From the NCBI RefSeq assembly GCF_000367345.1, contig NZ_BARE01000014.1:23592-87591 (forward strand): a stretch of DNA of 64,000 bases, given 5' to 3'. A program made the translations under genes and the position numbers. The notes beneath the pieces are model-generated. The model searched no databases. It was given only the letters and a program-made list of their open reading frames with translations, and was not told the origin of the DNA. Source of the stretch: Sphingobium xenophagum NBRC 107872. GTDB taxonomy: Bacteria; Pseudomonadota; Alphaproteobacteria; Sphingomonadales; Sphingomonadaceae. Of this stretch, positions 1 to 8,909 are shown piece after piece (positions within the stretch are counted from its first letter, which is position 1; each line of letters begins with the position of its first letter).

Positions 1-688
1 AGCCGGCATAGCTGCCCGCATCCTCGCCCGTCATGGCGCAGAAACGCTGGACATTGGCGATGAACTTGGGATCGTCGGGGTCCAGCACCGGATCGGGACG
101 ATAGGCGGTGACGACCTTGCCGCCCCAACCGCTGGCGCGGATCGCGCGGTGATGGTCGAGCGGGTCAAGCGGGCCTTCGGTGGTGGCGATGACTTCGATA
201 TTATAGCGATCGAACAGCGCGCGCGGGCGGAATTGCGGCGTTTTGAGCGCGGCGTCGATCAGGTCGTAATAATGATCGGCCGTCTCCGCCTCCAGCCGGA
301 CGTCGATGCCGAAGGCCTCGGCAAAGACCCAATCGAGCCACATGCGCGACGGCGTGCCCCGGAAGAGATGATAGTTGGCGGCAAAGATGCGCCAGATGGC
401 GCGCGGATCACTGGCGGTTGCGCTGCCATCGACGGTGGGAACGCCCAGTTCGTCCAGCCTGACGCCCTGGCTGAACAGCATGCGGAACACATAATGGTCA
501 GGGACGATCAGCAAATCCGCCGGGTTGGCGAATGGCTCGTCATAGGCGAACCAGCGCGGGTCGGTGTGGCCGTGGGGCGAGACGATGGGCAGATCCCTGA
601 CGCTGGCATACAGCGCGCGGGCGATGTCGCGGGTGCGCGGTTCGGCCGGGAACAGACGATCGGGATGCAGAATGAGAGGCTTAGGCAA
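1..688 (-). CDS. uxaC: Uronate (glucuronate) isomerase, 3' end outside window
   Basis: Uronate isomerase interconverts D-glucuronate/fructuronate and D-galacturonate/tagaturonate in hexuronate catabolism in the cytosol. The 229 residues visible run from a TTG start (codon 688-686, MPKPLILHPDRLFPAEP) off the window edge. The metal-binding H-x-H is seen in VSPHGHTDPRW (His39, His41), followed by the family stretch VPDHYVFRMLFSQGV and later TTEGPLDPLDHH. The start lies 3 bases after the stop of the transporter gene upstream, so the two form one operon. An ATG at 695 is not usable because its frame stops after four codons. The family identity is firm; the exact start is less so because it is a TTG. 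Confidence 0.93.
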   Translation of the reverse strand, partial: MPKPLILHPDRLFPAEPRTRDIARALYASVRDLPIVSPHGHTDPRWFAYDEPFANPADLLIVPDHYVFRMLFSQGVRLDELGVPTVDGSATASDPRAIWRIFAANYHLFRGTPSRMWLDWVFAEAFGIDVRLEAETADHYYDLIDAALKTPQFRPRALFDRYNIEVIATTEGPLDPLDHHRAIRASGWGGKVVTAYRPDPVLDPDDPKFIANVQRFCAMTGEDAGSYAG

Positions 689-691
689 GAA

Positions 692-1978
692 TCATGCTCC
701 TTCGACGCGGCCTATGCCAGCGGTGGTGACGACCTGATAACGCGGAATGACAAGGTGGATGGCGCATAGCGCGACGAGATAGGCACAGGATGCGACGGCG
801 AAGATCGGTCCGTAGCTGCCGATATTTTCCAGGATCGTTCCGGCAAATTTCGCCATCATCATGCCGCCGATCGCGCCCGCCAGGCCGCCAAGGCCGATGA
901 CCGATCCGGCCATCCAGCGCGGAAACACATCACCCGGCAATGCGTAGAGATTGGCGGAAAAGCCCTGATGCCCGGCGCAGGCCAGCCCGATCAGGCCGAC
1001 CGCAACCCACATGTTGGGCGCGTGGGTCGCAAAGGCGATCGGCACGGCACACAGGGCCGCCAGAAACATCGCGCTCTTGCGCGCGCGGTTGACGCTCCAG
1101 CCGCGCCCCATGAAGCGCGAGGATGCCCAGCCGCCAGCGACCGACCCGACATCGGCCAGCAGATAGACCGCGACCAGCGGCGGGCCGAAATCCAGCATCT
1201 TGACGCCATATTGCTTGTTGAAGAAGTCCGGCAACCAGAAGAGGAAGGTCCACCAGACCGGGTCAATCAGGAAGCGGCCCAGCATATAGGCCCATGTCTG
1301 GCGCAGCCGAAACAGCGCGGTCCATTTGACGGGGCGCTGTTCTTCGACAGGGTCGGTTTCGATCCAGGCCAGCTCCTGCGCGCTCAGGCTCTTTTTCTCG
1401 CGCGGGCGACGGTAGAAACCGAGCCAGGCGGCCAGCCAGACCACGCTCAGCAGGCCGGTGAGGATGAAGGCCCAGCGCCAGCCCATGGTGACGGCGATGA
1501 CCGGCACGATCAACGGAGTCAGGATCGCGCCGACATTGGACCCGGCATTGAAGATACCGATAGCGAGCGCCCGTTCCTTCTTGGGAAACCATTCATTGGT
1601 TGCGGCGATCGCGGCGGGGAAGGTTCCCGCTTCGCCCAGCGCGAGCGGGATGCGGGCGATCAGCATGCCCGCGGTCGAGGTGAAAAAGATGTGGGCGACA
1701 TGGCCGATCGTCCACAGCGTCACCGCCACCGCATAGCCCGCGCGCGCCCCGATCCTGTCGATCAGTCGGCCGAAAAGAACATAGGCGATGCCGTAACCGG
1801 CCTGAAACCAGATGGCGAGGTCGGCATAGCCGCGCTCCGTCCAGCCATAACGTTGCTAAAGATCCGGCTTGAGCGTCGGCAGGACGAGCCGATCGATATA
1901 GGAGAGCACGACCGCCGCGAACAGCAGGGCACAAACGATCCAGCGTATTTTACCCGATGGCTTTGGGATGTCGGTCAT
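692..1978 (-). pseudogene. Hexuronate-type MFS transporter with in-frame amber codon
   Basis: The frame reads MTDIPKPSGKIRWIVCALLF then SYIDRLVLPTLKPDL, an amber codon, QRYGWTERGYADLAIWFQ and a complete MFS transporter of the anion:cation symporter/ExuT type. The TAG is codon 41 (bases 1858-1856) of an otherwise uninterrupted 429-codon frame. The ATG at 1978 has GGAG upstream, so it looks like the authentic start. The sequence before the TAG (TM1 and the SYIDR loop) and after it (TM2 onward) belongs to one protein. A product starting at the internal ATG 1729 would lack TM1 and TM2. The TAG is one change from CAG or AAG. Position just upstream of uxaC supports uptake of hexuronates. It could be a real nonsense mutation or a base-call error. 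Confidence 0.85.
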
Positions 1979-2491
1979 GCAGACGCTCCAGGGAAAATCA
2001 TTCGTCCTTCCGACGAAGGCGGGGGTACCGATTATGTTTGAGCGTCACGCCCGCTCGACCGGTCATGGGAAGGGTGAGGGCCGGCGTGCAGACCGCCCCC
2101 ACCCTTCCGCGCCAATGGCGCGCTTTCCCTCCCCCGGCAGGAGAGGAAAACTCTGTTCAGCGTCGCTATCACTCGTTCGCCATGACGGCACCGCCATCGC
2201 GGCGGTCACAGGTGACGAAATGCTTGGCCTTAATGTTCTTTGCCATGGAACGGTCCTGCTGCGACGCTTCCGGCGGTGCGATCCGAGTGATGCCGCCGCG
2301 CGGTGATGAATAAATGATAGCGGTACCATTGGAACAAGTGCAGCAGGCTTGTCAATCGTGCAGCGCAGCATGAACAACTGGCGCGCAATCGCGCCGGATG
2401 CTCGGCCAATTCATGTCTATTGTGGCGTGTCATTTTGCGCTTCGCGATGAACGCCAGATTGCGCTACGAACCTCGCCGTAAAACATTTAGC
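1979..2491. other. 513-base intergenic region between transporter and lacI
   Basis: No credible gene is seen here. Short frames on both strands have no start context or family resemblance. The stretch is divergent-promoter space for the minus-strand exuT-uxaC operon and the plus-strand lacI. It holds a LacI-type palindrome at 2313-2330, and an imperfect inverted repeat around 2066-2120 (GGGAAGGGTG paired with CACCCTTCC) of the short-repeat type frequent in this genome. Confidence 0.6.
2313..2330. promoter_or_regulatory. Putative LacI-family operator
   Basis: AATGATAGCGGTACCATT is an 18-base near-palindrome centred on CG: 7 of 9 positions of the half-sites AATGATAGC and AATGGTACC agree. A central CG with symmetric TGRTA arms is the usual LacI/GalR operator form. 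It lies 162 bases upstream of the lacI-family start at 2492 and in the shared upstream region of exuT-uxaC. That the neighbouring regulator binds it is inferred. Confidence 0.55.
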
Positions 2492-3583
2492 ATGACAAGG
2501 CCCAATCCGTTGAGTGACAGCAGAGCATCCCGCCGCCAGCGCAATGCGCCAACGATCAATGACGTGGCCCGCGAGGCCGGGGTGTCTCCGATGACGGTCT
2601 CACGCGTCATCAACGGGGAAAAGGCCGTCCGCCCGGCAACCCGCGCCAAGGTGGACGTAGCGATTGCCGCCCTGAATTACGCGCCGAGCGCAGCGGCGCG
2701 CAGCCTGGCCGGTGGCGAGGAGATGCGGATCGGCCTGCTCTACAGCAACCCGTCCTCATCCTATCTGAGCGAATTTCTGGTCGGCAGCCTGGAGCAGGCG
2801 AGCGGTAGCGGCGTGCATCTGGTGGTCGAGAAATGGGATGAGCAAACCTCCATCAAGGCAGTGATCGACCATCTGCTGCGCGGGCGAATCGATGGGGTGA
2901 TCCTGCCGCCCCCGCTCTGCGACCTTCAGGACATGGCGCATGCCCTGGTCGCGGCCAATATTCCCGCCGTCGCCGTCGCCACCGGGCGATCGGATGGCGA
3001 ACTGGCGGCGGTGCGGATCGACGATCGGCAGGCCGCCTATGAAATGACCCGCCACCTCGTCTCGCTGGGGCACAGCCGCATCGGCTTCATCAAGGGCCAT
3101 CCCAATCAGAGCGCCAGCATCCGGCGGCTGGAAGGCTATGTCGATGCGCTGGATGAAGCAGGCATCGCCGTCCAGAATGATTATATCGCCCAGGGCTATT
3201 TCACTTACCGATCCGGGCTGGACGCCGCCGAACATATATTGGCGCTGCCCGATGCGCCGACGGCCATCTTTGCCAGCAATGACGATATGGCGGCCGCAAC
3301 CGTGGCGATCGCCCATCGGGGCGGACTGGACGTGCCGGGCGACCTGACCGTATGCGGCTTTGACGACACATCGCTGGCGACCACGATCTGGCCCGAACTG
3401 ACGACGATCCGCCAGCCCATCAGCGCGATGTCGCGCGCGGCGGTGGAGTTGCTGGTCAAAATGCTACGCGCACGGCGCGCGCAGGATGAAGACATGCCCG
3501 CGCATCTCGTGCTGGACCATCAGTTGATCCGGCGCCAATCGGACGCTCCGCCGCGGGTGCGGCCAAGGGTAGTCGGGCGGTAG
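2492..3583 (+). CDS. LacI-family transcriptional regulator
   Basis: This 363-residue repressor has an N-terminal helix-turn-helix (residues 21-42, TINDVAREAGVSPMTVSRVI) and hinge helix (YAPSAAARSLAG). A periplasmic-binding-protein-like effector domain with GHSRIGFIKG, FASNDDMAAA and the C-terminal GFDDTSLATTIWPELTTIRQP follows. The ATG at 2492 was chosen because upstream in-frame starts add 24 residues with no family similarity. It sits divergently next to hexuronate genes and near a LacI-type palindrome, so control of uronate or related sugar use is inferred; the effector cannot be told from sequence. Confidence 0.92.
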   Translation: MTRPNPLSDSRASRRQRNAPTINDVAREAGVSPMTVSRVINGEKAVRPATRAKVDVAIAALNYAPSAAARSLAGGEEMRIGLLYSNPSSSYLSEFLVGSLEQASGSGVHLVVEKWDEQTSIKAVIDHLLRGRIDGVILPPPLCDLQDMAHALVAANIPAVAVATGRSDGELAAVRIDDRQAAYEMTRHLVSLGHSRIGFIKGHPNQSASIRRLEGYVDALDEAGIAVQNDYIAQGYFTYRSGLDAAEHILALPDAPTAIFASNDDMAAATVAIAHRGGLDVPGDLTVCGFDDTSLATTIWPELTTIRQPISAMSRAAVELLVKMLRARRAQDEDMPAHLVLDHQLIRRQSDAPPRVRPRVVGR

Positions 3584-3590
3584 CACCATC

Positions 3591-3664
3591 GGTTCGTTTC
3601 GCACGAAGTCGAGCAACATCCGGCACGGCGCCTTGTGTTTCTCGACTTCGCTCGAAACGAACGA
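3591..3664. repeat. Inverted repeat of the CGTTTCGAGCGAAGTCGAG family
   Basis: Arms at 3591-3618 and 3636-3664 (core TTTCG-CGAAGTCGAG and its complement CTCGACTTCGCTCGAAACGA) can form a hairpin between the convergent lacI and purB genes. Related arm pairs occur at 34058-34289 and 47832-47920. Such palindromes are common interspersed repeats and probably also stop transcription. Confidence 0.8.
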
Positions 3665-3675
3665 CTGTTCGATAG

Positions 3676-4992
3676 TTATGCTTCGCCGAACACCCGGCGG
3701 AAAATGGTGTCGACCTGCTTGAAATGATAATCGAGGTTGAACTTGTCCTCGATCTCGGCAACCGGCAGCGCGGCGGTGACGTCAGCGTCGGCCTTGAGCA
3801 GTTCGAGCAGCGAGAGTTGGCCGTCTGATTCCCAGACCTTCATCGCGTTGCGCTGGACATAGCGATAGCTGTCCTCGCGGCTGACGCCCGCCTGGGTGAG
3901 AGCCAGCAGCACGCGCTGCGAATGGACAAGCCCGCCCATCTTGTCGAGATTCTTCATCATCCGCTCAGGATAGACCAGCAGCTTGTCGATCACGCCCGTC
4001 AGGCGAGCCAGCGCGAAGTCGAGCGTGATGGTCGCGTCGGGACCGAAGAAACGCTCGACCGACGAATGGCTGATGTCGCGTTCGTGCCACAGCGCGACAT
4101 TTTCCAGCGCGGGCACGACTGCGGCGCGCACGACGCGGGCCAGGCCGGTCAGATTTTCGGTCAGCACCGGATTGCGCTTGTGCGGCATGGCCGACGAACC
4201 CTTCTGGCCGGGCGAGAAATATTCCTCCGCCTCCAGCACTTCGGTGCGCTGGAGATGGCGAACCTCGACAGCCAGGCGCTCGATCGAACTGGCGATGACG
4301 CCCAGCGTCGCGAAGAACATGGCGTGGCGATCACGCGGGATCACCTGGGTCGAGACAGGCTCGACGGAAAGGCCCAGTTTGGCCGCAACATGCTCTTCAA
4401 CCGCGGGGTCGATATTGGCGAAGGTGCCGACCGCACCGGAAATGGCGCAGGTCGCGACTTCGGCGCGCGCAGCGATCAGGCGCGCCTTGCAGCGGGTGAA
4501 TTCGGCATAGGCTTCCGCCATTTTGAGGCCAAAGGTCACCGGCTCGGCATGGATGCCATGGCTGCGGCCAATGGTCGGGGTCAGCTTATGCTCAAACGCC
4601 CGGCGCTTGATCACGTCGAGCAGCTTGTCGAGATCCTCGATGAGAATGTCGGACGCGCGCGCCAGTTGCACCGCCAGGCAGGTGTCGAGCACGTCGGAGC
4701 TGGTCATGCCCTGATGCATGAAGCGGGCTTCATCGCCCACCTGCTCGGCCACCCAGGTCAGGAAGGCGATGACGTCATGCTTGGTCACCGCCTCGATCGC
4801 GTCGATCGCCGCGACGTCGATCACCGGGTTGGTCGCCCACCAGTCCCACAGCGCCTTGGCCGCCGATGGCGGCACGACGCCCAGTTCGCCCAGCTTCTCG
4901 GTCGCGTGCGCTTCAATCTCGAACCAGATTTTGAAGCGGGCTTCCGGTTCCCAGAGAGCGGTCATTGCGGGGCGGGCGTAGCGAGGGACCAT
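3676..4992 (-). CDS. purB: Adenylosuccinate lyase
   Basis: PurB performs two beta-eliminations in purine synthesis: SAICAR to AICAR plus fumarate, and adenylosuccinate to AMP plus fumarate. At 438 residues it has normal family length. The signature loop SSAMPHKRNP is near residue 270, with MTSSDVLDT and the GRSHGIHAEP substrate motif before it and the C-terminal DSYRYVQRNA segment after. The ATG at 4992 (MVPRYARPAM) is the conserved family start; 52 extra upstream residues are not coding. It is convergent with lacI and not part of an obvious operon. Confidence 0.97.
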   Translation of the reverse strand: MVPRYARPAMTALWEPEARFKIWFEIEAHATEKLGELGVVPPSAAKALWDWWATNPVIDVAAIDAIEAVTKHDVIAFLTWVAEQVGDEARFMHQGMTSSDVLDTCLAVQLARASDILIEDLDKLLDVIKRRAFEHKLTPTIGRSHGIHAEPVTFGLKMAEAYAEFTRCKARLIAARAEVATCAISGAVGTFANIDPAVEEHVAAKLGLSVEPVSTQVIPRDRHAMFFATLGVIASSIERLAVEVRHLQRTEVLEAEEYFSPGQKGSSAMPHKRNPVLTENLTGLARVVRAAVVPALENVALWHERDISHSSVERFFGPDATITLDFALARLTGVIDKLLVYPERMMKNLDKMGGLVHSQRVLLALTQAGVSREDSYRYVQRNAMKVWESDGQLSLLELLKADADVTAALPVAEIEDKFNLDYHFKQVDTIFRRVFGEA

Positions 4993-5171
4993 GGGCGAAT
5001 CCTGCATAGGAAGGGAAAGGTGCCGCGCGCCTAGCAGCGTCCTTGCGCCGGGGCAAATCGCGCCGGTTGCGCCAAAGAAAATCGAGTTAAACGCTTCGGC
5101 TGATCGCAATTGGAACAGCAAAGACAGTCGAATCGAGTATATTCCCAAGACAAGCTGTTAGACATGAACGG

Positions 5172-5185
5172 ATGTTCAGGAACAT
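5172..5185. promoter_or_regulatory. Perfect 6+6 palindrome upstream of EF-hand gene
   Basis: ATGTTC-AG-GAACAT is a perfect inverted repeat about 90 bases upstream of the EF-hand protein start. It resembles a dimeric regulator site, but no specific regulator can be named. It does not match the alphaproteobacterial LexA pattern GTTC-N7-GTTC. Confidence 0.3.
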
Positions 5186-5273
5186 TACCCGCTTTTGGGT
5201 CATTATCCCCTCGTCATTCAATGCTGCACAGATTGTTTTATTCTGTGACGGCCAAGTAACCGAGGAGATTGCC

Positions 5274-5714
5274 ATGATCCGCACGCTTCTAATCACGAGC
5301 GCCCTTGCTATCGCCGCTCCCGCCATCGCGCAGGAGACGATGCCATCACAGGGCGCAATGCCCGCGACGCCTGCCCAGCCTGCCATGCCGGGCGATCCGC
5401 AGGCGGGCATGCCGCAGGCCGAAACGCCAGCGACTCCCGCAACGCCAGCCAATCCCGGCAATGCAGTCGCATCGATCGTCGACACCGAATTTCCGGCCTA
5501 TGACGCCAATAGCGACGGCCAACTCGACCAGGCGGAATTTTCCAAATGGATGGTTGCCCTGAAGGATCAGGAAATGAAGGCAACCGGCAAAAGTTTGCCT
5601 GCCGAGCAGGTCACGGCATGGGCCAGCGGCGCATTCACCACGGCGGACACTGACAAGAGCGTGTCCATCAGCAAGCCGGAACTGGTCGCCTATCTGAGCG
5701 GCGGCGCCGGTTAA
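5274..5714 (+). CDS. Secreted EF-hand protein
   Basis: This 146-residue protein has a Sec signal peptide (MIRTLLITSALAIAAPAIAQ) and a Pro/Ala/Met-rich spacer to residue about 65. Two EF-hand loops follow, DANSDGQLDQAE near residues 77-88 and DTDKSVSISKPE near 125-136. It probably binds Ca2+ in the periplasm; the partner is unknown. The ATG at 5274 has GAGGAG upstream and begins exactly at the signal peptide. A longer frame from 5172 would place 34 unrelated residues before the signal peptide. A terminator follows at 5781. Confidence 0.88.
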   Translation: MIRTLLITSALAIAAPAIAQETMPSQGAMPATPAQPAMPGDPQAGMPQAETPATPATPANPGNAVASIVDTEFPAYDANSDGQLDQAEFSKWMVALKDQEMKATGKSLPAEQVTAWASGAFTTADTDKSVSISKPELVAYLSGGAG

Positions 5715-5780
5715 AAAGACGCAGAGATCCTCCCCGTCGCGAAGGACGGAGAAGAAGAGCCCGAAAGGGTCGCAACAAAT

Positions 5781-5813
5781 GGGCGGTATGGTGAAAACCA
5801 TGCCGCCCTTTTT
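5781..5813 (+). terminator. Rho-independent terminator after EF-hand gene
   Basis: GGGCGGTATGGT, a GAAA loop and ACCATGCCGCCC form a 12-bp stem (one G-U) followed by TTTTT. Confidence 0.85.
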
Positions 5814-5831
5814 GCGTGGTCAGGATTTGTT

Positions 5832-6026
5832 CTAGCTGCGTTTCCGCGCGTACAGCAATGCCGCGACGATCGCGGCCGAGCCGATGCCGACAGCCGCGCC
5901 GGTCCAGGCGACTTTGCCAGCGGATTTACGCGCCGCGCTGGCAAGGTCGCGCTTGTCGTCGACGGGTTGCACGGGGGTGGCGGATGGAGCGTCGGTGTCC
6001 GGCGCAGTCTTTTCGGTTTTGCTCAT
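5832..6026 (-). CDS. Small single-span membrane protein
   Basis: The 64-residue product has a charged N-terminal half (MSKTEKTAPDTDAPSATPVQ...) and one C-terminal transmembrane helix around residues 40-59 (AWTGAAVGIGSAAIVAALLY), ending ARKRS. That topology suggests a tail-anchored protein with its N-terminus in the cytosol. It is a stand-alone gene. I do not recognise a named family. The clean domain layout argues it is real despite its size. Confidence 0.65.
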   Translation of the reverse strand: MSKTEKTAPDTDAPSATPVQPVDDKRDLASAARKSAGKVAWTGAAVGIGSAAIVAALLYARKRS

Positions 6027-6160
6027 GACAGGGACAGCTATGCCGCAAAGCGGCGGCGGGGAAAAGATGAAAGGCGGCTACATGACAACTATCCGTCGCA
6101 ATCCGCCTGTGCCACCATCCTTGTCCAACCTGCCCCTTGACTTCCAAGCAATGACGATGT

Positions 6161-6174
6161 TGTTAGCGCTATCA
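6161..6174. promoter_or_regulatory. Putative LacI-family operator before sugar porter gene
   Basis: TGTTAGCGCTATCA is a 14-base palindrome (6 of 7 positions symmetric) centred on CG, 61 bases upstream of the sugar porter start. It shares the TG-TAGC half-site pattern with the site at 2313-2330. This is a typical position for LacI/GalR-type repression of the porter/epimerase operon. Confidence 0.6.
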
Positions 6175-6234
6175 GTAACGGTCGCATGGCCGGGGCATGT
6201 TGCAACGAGATAAAGATGGGAAGGACGCGAGAGG

Positions 6235-7647
6235 ATGAGTGAGGGTAGCGCGCAGAAGGTCAACATGGCCTTTATCGCGGCGATCGTTGCGGTGGCGACG
6301 ATCGGCGGTTTCATGTTCGGTTATGACAGCGGGGTCATCAACGGCACGCAGAAGGGGCTGGAAAGCGCCTTTGACCTCGGCAAGCTGGGCATTGGCATCA
6401 ATGTCGGCGCGATCCTGGTCGGGTCGTCGATCGGTGCCTTTGGCGCGGGACGGATGGCCGACATGATCGGGCGGCGCGGCGTCATGATGCTGGCGGCGAT
6501 CCTGTTTCTGCTCAGCGCGCTGATGGCGGGGGCCGCCGGTTCTTCCGCCATCTTCATCCTTGCGCGGATCATCGGCGGACTGGGCGTCGGCGCGGCGAGC
6601 GTGATTTCGCCGGTCTATATTTCGGAAGTCACCCCGGCTGCCGTGCGCGGGCGGCTGTCGAGCGTCCAGCAGGTCATGATCATTTCCGGCCTGACCGGCG
6701 CGTTCGTCGCCAATTTCGTGCTGGCGCGTCATGCCGGCGGATCGACCGCCCCGCTCTGGCTCGATTTCCCGGCATGGCGCTGGATGTTCTGGCTACAGGC
6801 TATTCCGGCAGCGATCTATTTGCTCGCCCTGTTGTTCATCCCCGAAAGCCCCCGCTATCTGGTGGCGCGCGGGCGCGAGGACGAGGCGCTGGCGGTATTG
6901 ACCCGCCTGTTCGGCGCGCAGGAAGCTGCGCGCAAGGTGGTGGAGATTCGCGACAGCCTGGCCGCCGACCATCATCGGCCCAAATTGTCCGACCTCATTG
7001 AAAAAAGCAGCGGCAAGATCCGCCCGATCGTGTGGACCGGCATTGGCCTGGCCGTGTTCCAGCAGCTGGTCGGCATCAACGTCGTCTTTTATTATGGCGC
7101 GACACTGTGGGAAGCCGTCGGCTTTTCGGAAGATAATGCGTTGCAGATCAATATATTGTCTGGCGTACTCTCGATCGGCGCTTGCCTGGGGTCGATGTTG
7201 CTGATCGACCGGATCGGGCGCAAGCCACTGCTGCTGATCGGATCGGCGGGGATGGCGGTGACGCTGGCGATCGTCGCCTATGCCTTTTCCACCGCCATCA
7301 CCGGCGCGGACGGCGGGGTCACGCTGCCGGGGCATAATGGCCTGATCGCCCTGATCTCGGCAAATCTCTATGTGATCTTCTTCAACATGAGCTGGGGCCC
7401 GATCATGTGGGTGATGCTGGGCGAGATGTTCCCCAACCAGATTCGCGGATCGGGTCTGGCGGTCGCGGGTTTTGCCCAATGGATCGCCAATGCGGCCATA
7501 TCGGTCAGCTTTCCCGCGCTGGCTGTATCGCCGGGGCTGGTCATGACCTATAGCGGCTATGCGCTGTTCGCCGCGATCTCCTACTTCTTCGTGCGCAAGA
7601 TGGTGCAGGAGACCAAGGGTCGCGAGCTTGAGGAGATGGTTGGTTGA
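6235..7647 (+). CDS. Sugar porter family MFS transporter
   Basis: This is a 470-residue, 12-span proton-coupled sugar symporter of the inner membrane (XylE/GalP-like). It shows the family signatures GYDSGVINGT near the N-terminus, GRMADMIGRRG in the loop after TM2, PESPRYLVARGR after TM6, QQLVGINVVFYYG in TM7 and the GRK repeat IDRIGRKPLLLIG. A strong AGAGG precedes the ATG. The stop overlaps the next gene's TTG start, so transporter and epimerase are translationally coupled. The substrate is probably an aldose such as xylose, glucose or galactose; the sequence does not decide which. Confidence 0.95.
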   Translation: MSEGSAQKVNMAFIAAIVAVATIGGFMFGYDSGVINGTQKGLESAFDLGKLGIGINVGAILVGSSIGAFGAGRMADMIGRRGVMMLAAILFLLSALMAGAAGSSAIFILARIIGGLGVGAASVISPVYISEVTPAAVRGRLSSVQQVMIISGLTGAFVANFVLARHAGGSTAPLWLDFPAWRWMFWLQAIPAAIYLLALLFIPESPRYLVARGREDEALAVLTRLFGAQEAARKVVEIRDSLAADHHRPKLSDLIEKSSGKIRPIVWTGIGLAVFQQLVGINVVFYYGATLWEAVGFSEDNALQINILSGVLSIGACLGSMLLIDRIGRKPLLLIGSAGMAVTLAIVAYAFSTAITGADGGVTLPGHNGLIALISANLYVIFFNMSWGPIMWVMLGEMFPNQIRGSGLAVAGFAQWIANAAISVSFPALAVSPGLVMTYSGYALFAAISYFFVRKMVQETKGRELEEMVG

Positions 7648-8501
7648 GCAACGGGCCGCTTGTATTGCGGGCGGGGGCGCTGGAAGCGGCGCTTTCCCCC
7701 GCTGCGGGCGGATCGCTGCTATGGCTGCGCCACGGGGGCGAGGATGTGCTGCGCCCCGCGCCGGAGGATTGCCACGATCCCCTGGGCATGGCGAGCTTTC
7801 CGCTCGTCCCCTATGCCAACCGGATAGCGAATGGGCGGTTCAGCTTTGACGGGCGCGACTATCAGTTGCCGCGCAATTTCGGCGATCATCCGCACAGCAT
7901 CCATGGCACTGGCTGGCAGGCGGCCTGGACCGTCGCCGATCAGGGGGCGGATGCGGTGCGGCTGGTTCAGGATCATGCGCGCGGCGCGGCATGGCCATGG
8001 CCCTATCGCGCCGAGCAGCATGTGGCACTACGCCCCGACGCGATCGACATGCGCCTGACGCTGACCAATATCGGCGATGCGCCGATGCCGGCCGGGCTGG
8101 GATTTCACCCCTATTTCCTGGCCGACGCCGGAACGCAGCTGCGCTTCGCAGCGACCAGCCTGTGGCTTTCGACCCCCGACATGCTGCCGGACCGGGAAGT
8201 CGCCGCCGACACGCTGGGCGACTGGTCGCGCGGGGCCAGGGTGATGGGCGACACGCTGATCGACAATGCCTATGGCGGATGGGACGGGCACGCGATCATT
8301 GCGCGCGGCGATGGCCTGCGCGTCGCCGTGACAGCGAGCGGCGCGGATTGGCTGCATGTCTATCGTCCGCCCAATTCGGCCGATTTCTGTATCGAACCAG
8401 TGAGCCACTGTCCCGACGCGATCAATCGGGCGGACGGCATGAGCGTGCTGGCACCGGGTGACGCCACCCAATTGTCGATGACGATCCGCATCGACAAATA
8501 G
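7644..8501 (+). CDS. Aldose 1-epimerase
   Basis: This 285-residue mutarotase of the galactose mutarotase-like fold interconverts alpha and beta anomers of aldoses. The catalytic His residues are visible in HSIHGTGW and GLGFHPYF, and the catalytic Glu region in FCIEPVSHCPDA. Translation starts at TTG (7644), overlapping the transporter's TGA by four bases. Being paired with a sugar porter under a LacI-type site, it most likely prepares the imported sugar for catabolism. Confidence 0.92.
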   Translation: MSNGPLVLRAGALEAALSPAAGGSLLWLRHGGEDVLRPAPEDCHDPLGMASFPLVPYANRIANGRFSFDGRDYQLPRNFGDHPHSIHGTGWQAAWTVADQGADAVRLVQDHARGAAWPWPYRAEQHVALRPDAIDMRLTLTNIGDAPMPAGLGFHPYFLADAGTQLRFAATSLWLSTPDMLPDREVAADTLGDWSRGARVMGDTLIDNAYGGWDGHAIIARGDGLRVAVTASGADWLHVYRPPNSADFCIEPVSHCPDAINRADGMSVLAPGDATQLSMTIRIDK

Positions 8502-8564
8502 GATGAGACGCTTCCGAAATGTGACGGGATCGCCTAAGCTGCCCCTATTGAGCAGCAAGAGGAC

Positions 8565-8909
8565 ATGCCGATGCAATTTTTGCGGACTGCCTTCTGGGTC
8601 GTAATCGCGGTCGTCCTGGCCTTTTTCTGCATGGCGAATTATGTGCCCGTGACCGTCCGCCTGTGGGGCGACATGGTGATGGAAACCAAGTTGCCGGTTT
8701 TGCTGATCGGTGCATTTCTGCTGGGCGCGCTGCCCTTCTGGATCATGGCGCGCGCGACGCGCTGGCGGTTGAAGCGTCGGCTGGACAGCGCGGAACGCGC
8801 GCTGGCCGTCACCGCCGCCGCCACGCCGCCTGCGGTCGTCACCCCGCCTCTGGACGCGGACGTCCCCTCTCCGTCCCTTTCCCCTCTCAATCCTACAGGA
8901 CCCGTATGA
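8565..8909 (+). CDS. LapA-family (DUF1049) membrane protein
   Basis: This 114-residue inner-membrane protein has two transmembrane helices, about residues 5-25 (FLRTAFWVVIAVVLAFFCMA) and 42-62. A basic ATRWRLKRRL segment and a Pro-rich cytosolic tail follow. The layout is that of lipopolysaccharide assembly protein A domain proteins. Its stop overlaps the pyrF start (ATGA), giving a coupled pair. ATG at 8571 is an alternative start two codons downstream. Confidence 0.85.
   Translation: MPMQFLRTAFWVVIAVVLAFFCMANYVPVTVRLWGDMVMETKLPVLLIGAFLLGALPFWIMARATRWRLKRRLDSAERALAVTAAATPPAVVTPPLDADVPSPSLSPLNPTGPV

Noticed and set aside
149..769. Plus-strand 206-residue frame over the uronate isomerase and the end of the transporter
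   Set aside because: Lies antisense to a clear uronate isomerase frame; high-GC coding DNA often opens the opposite strand.
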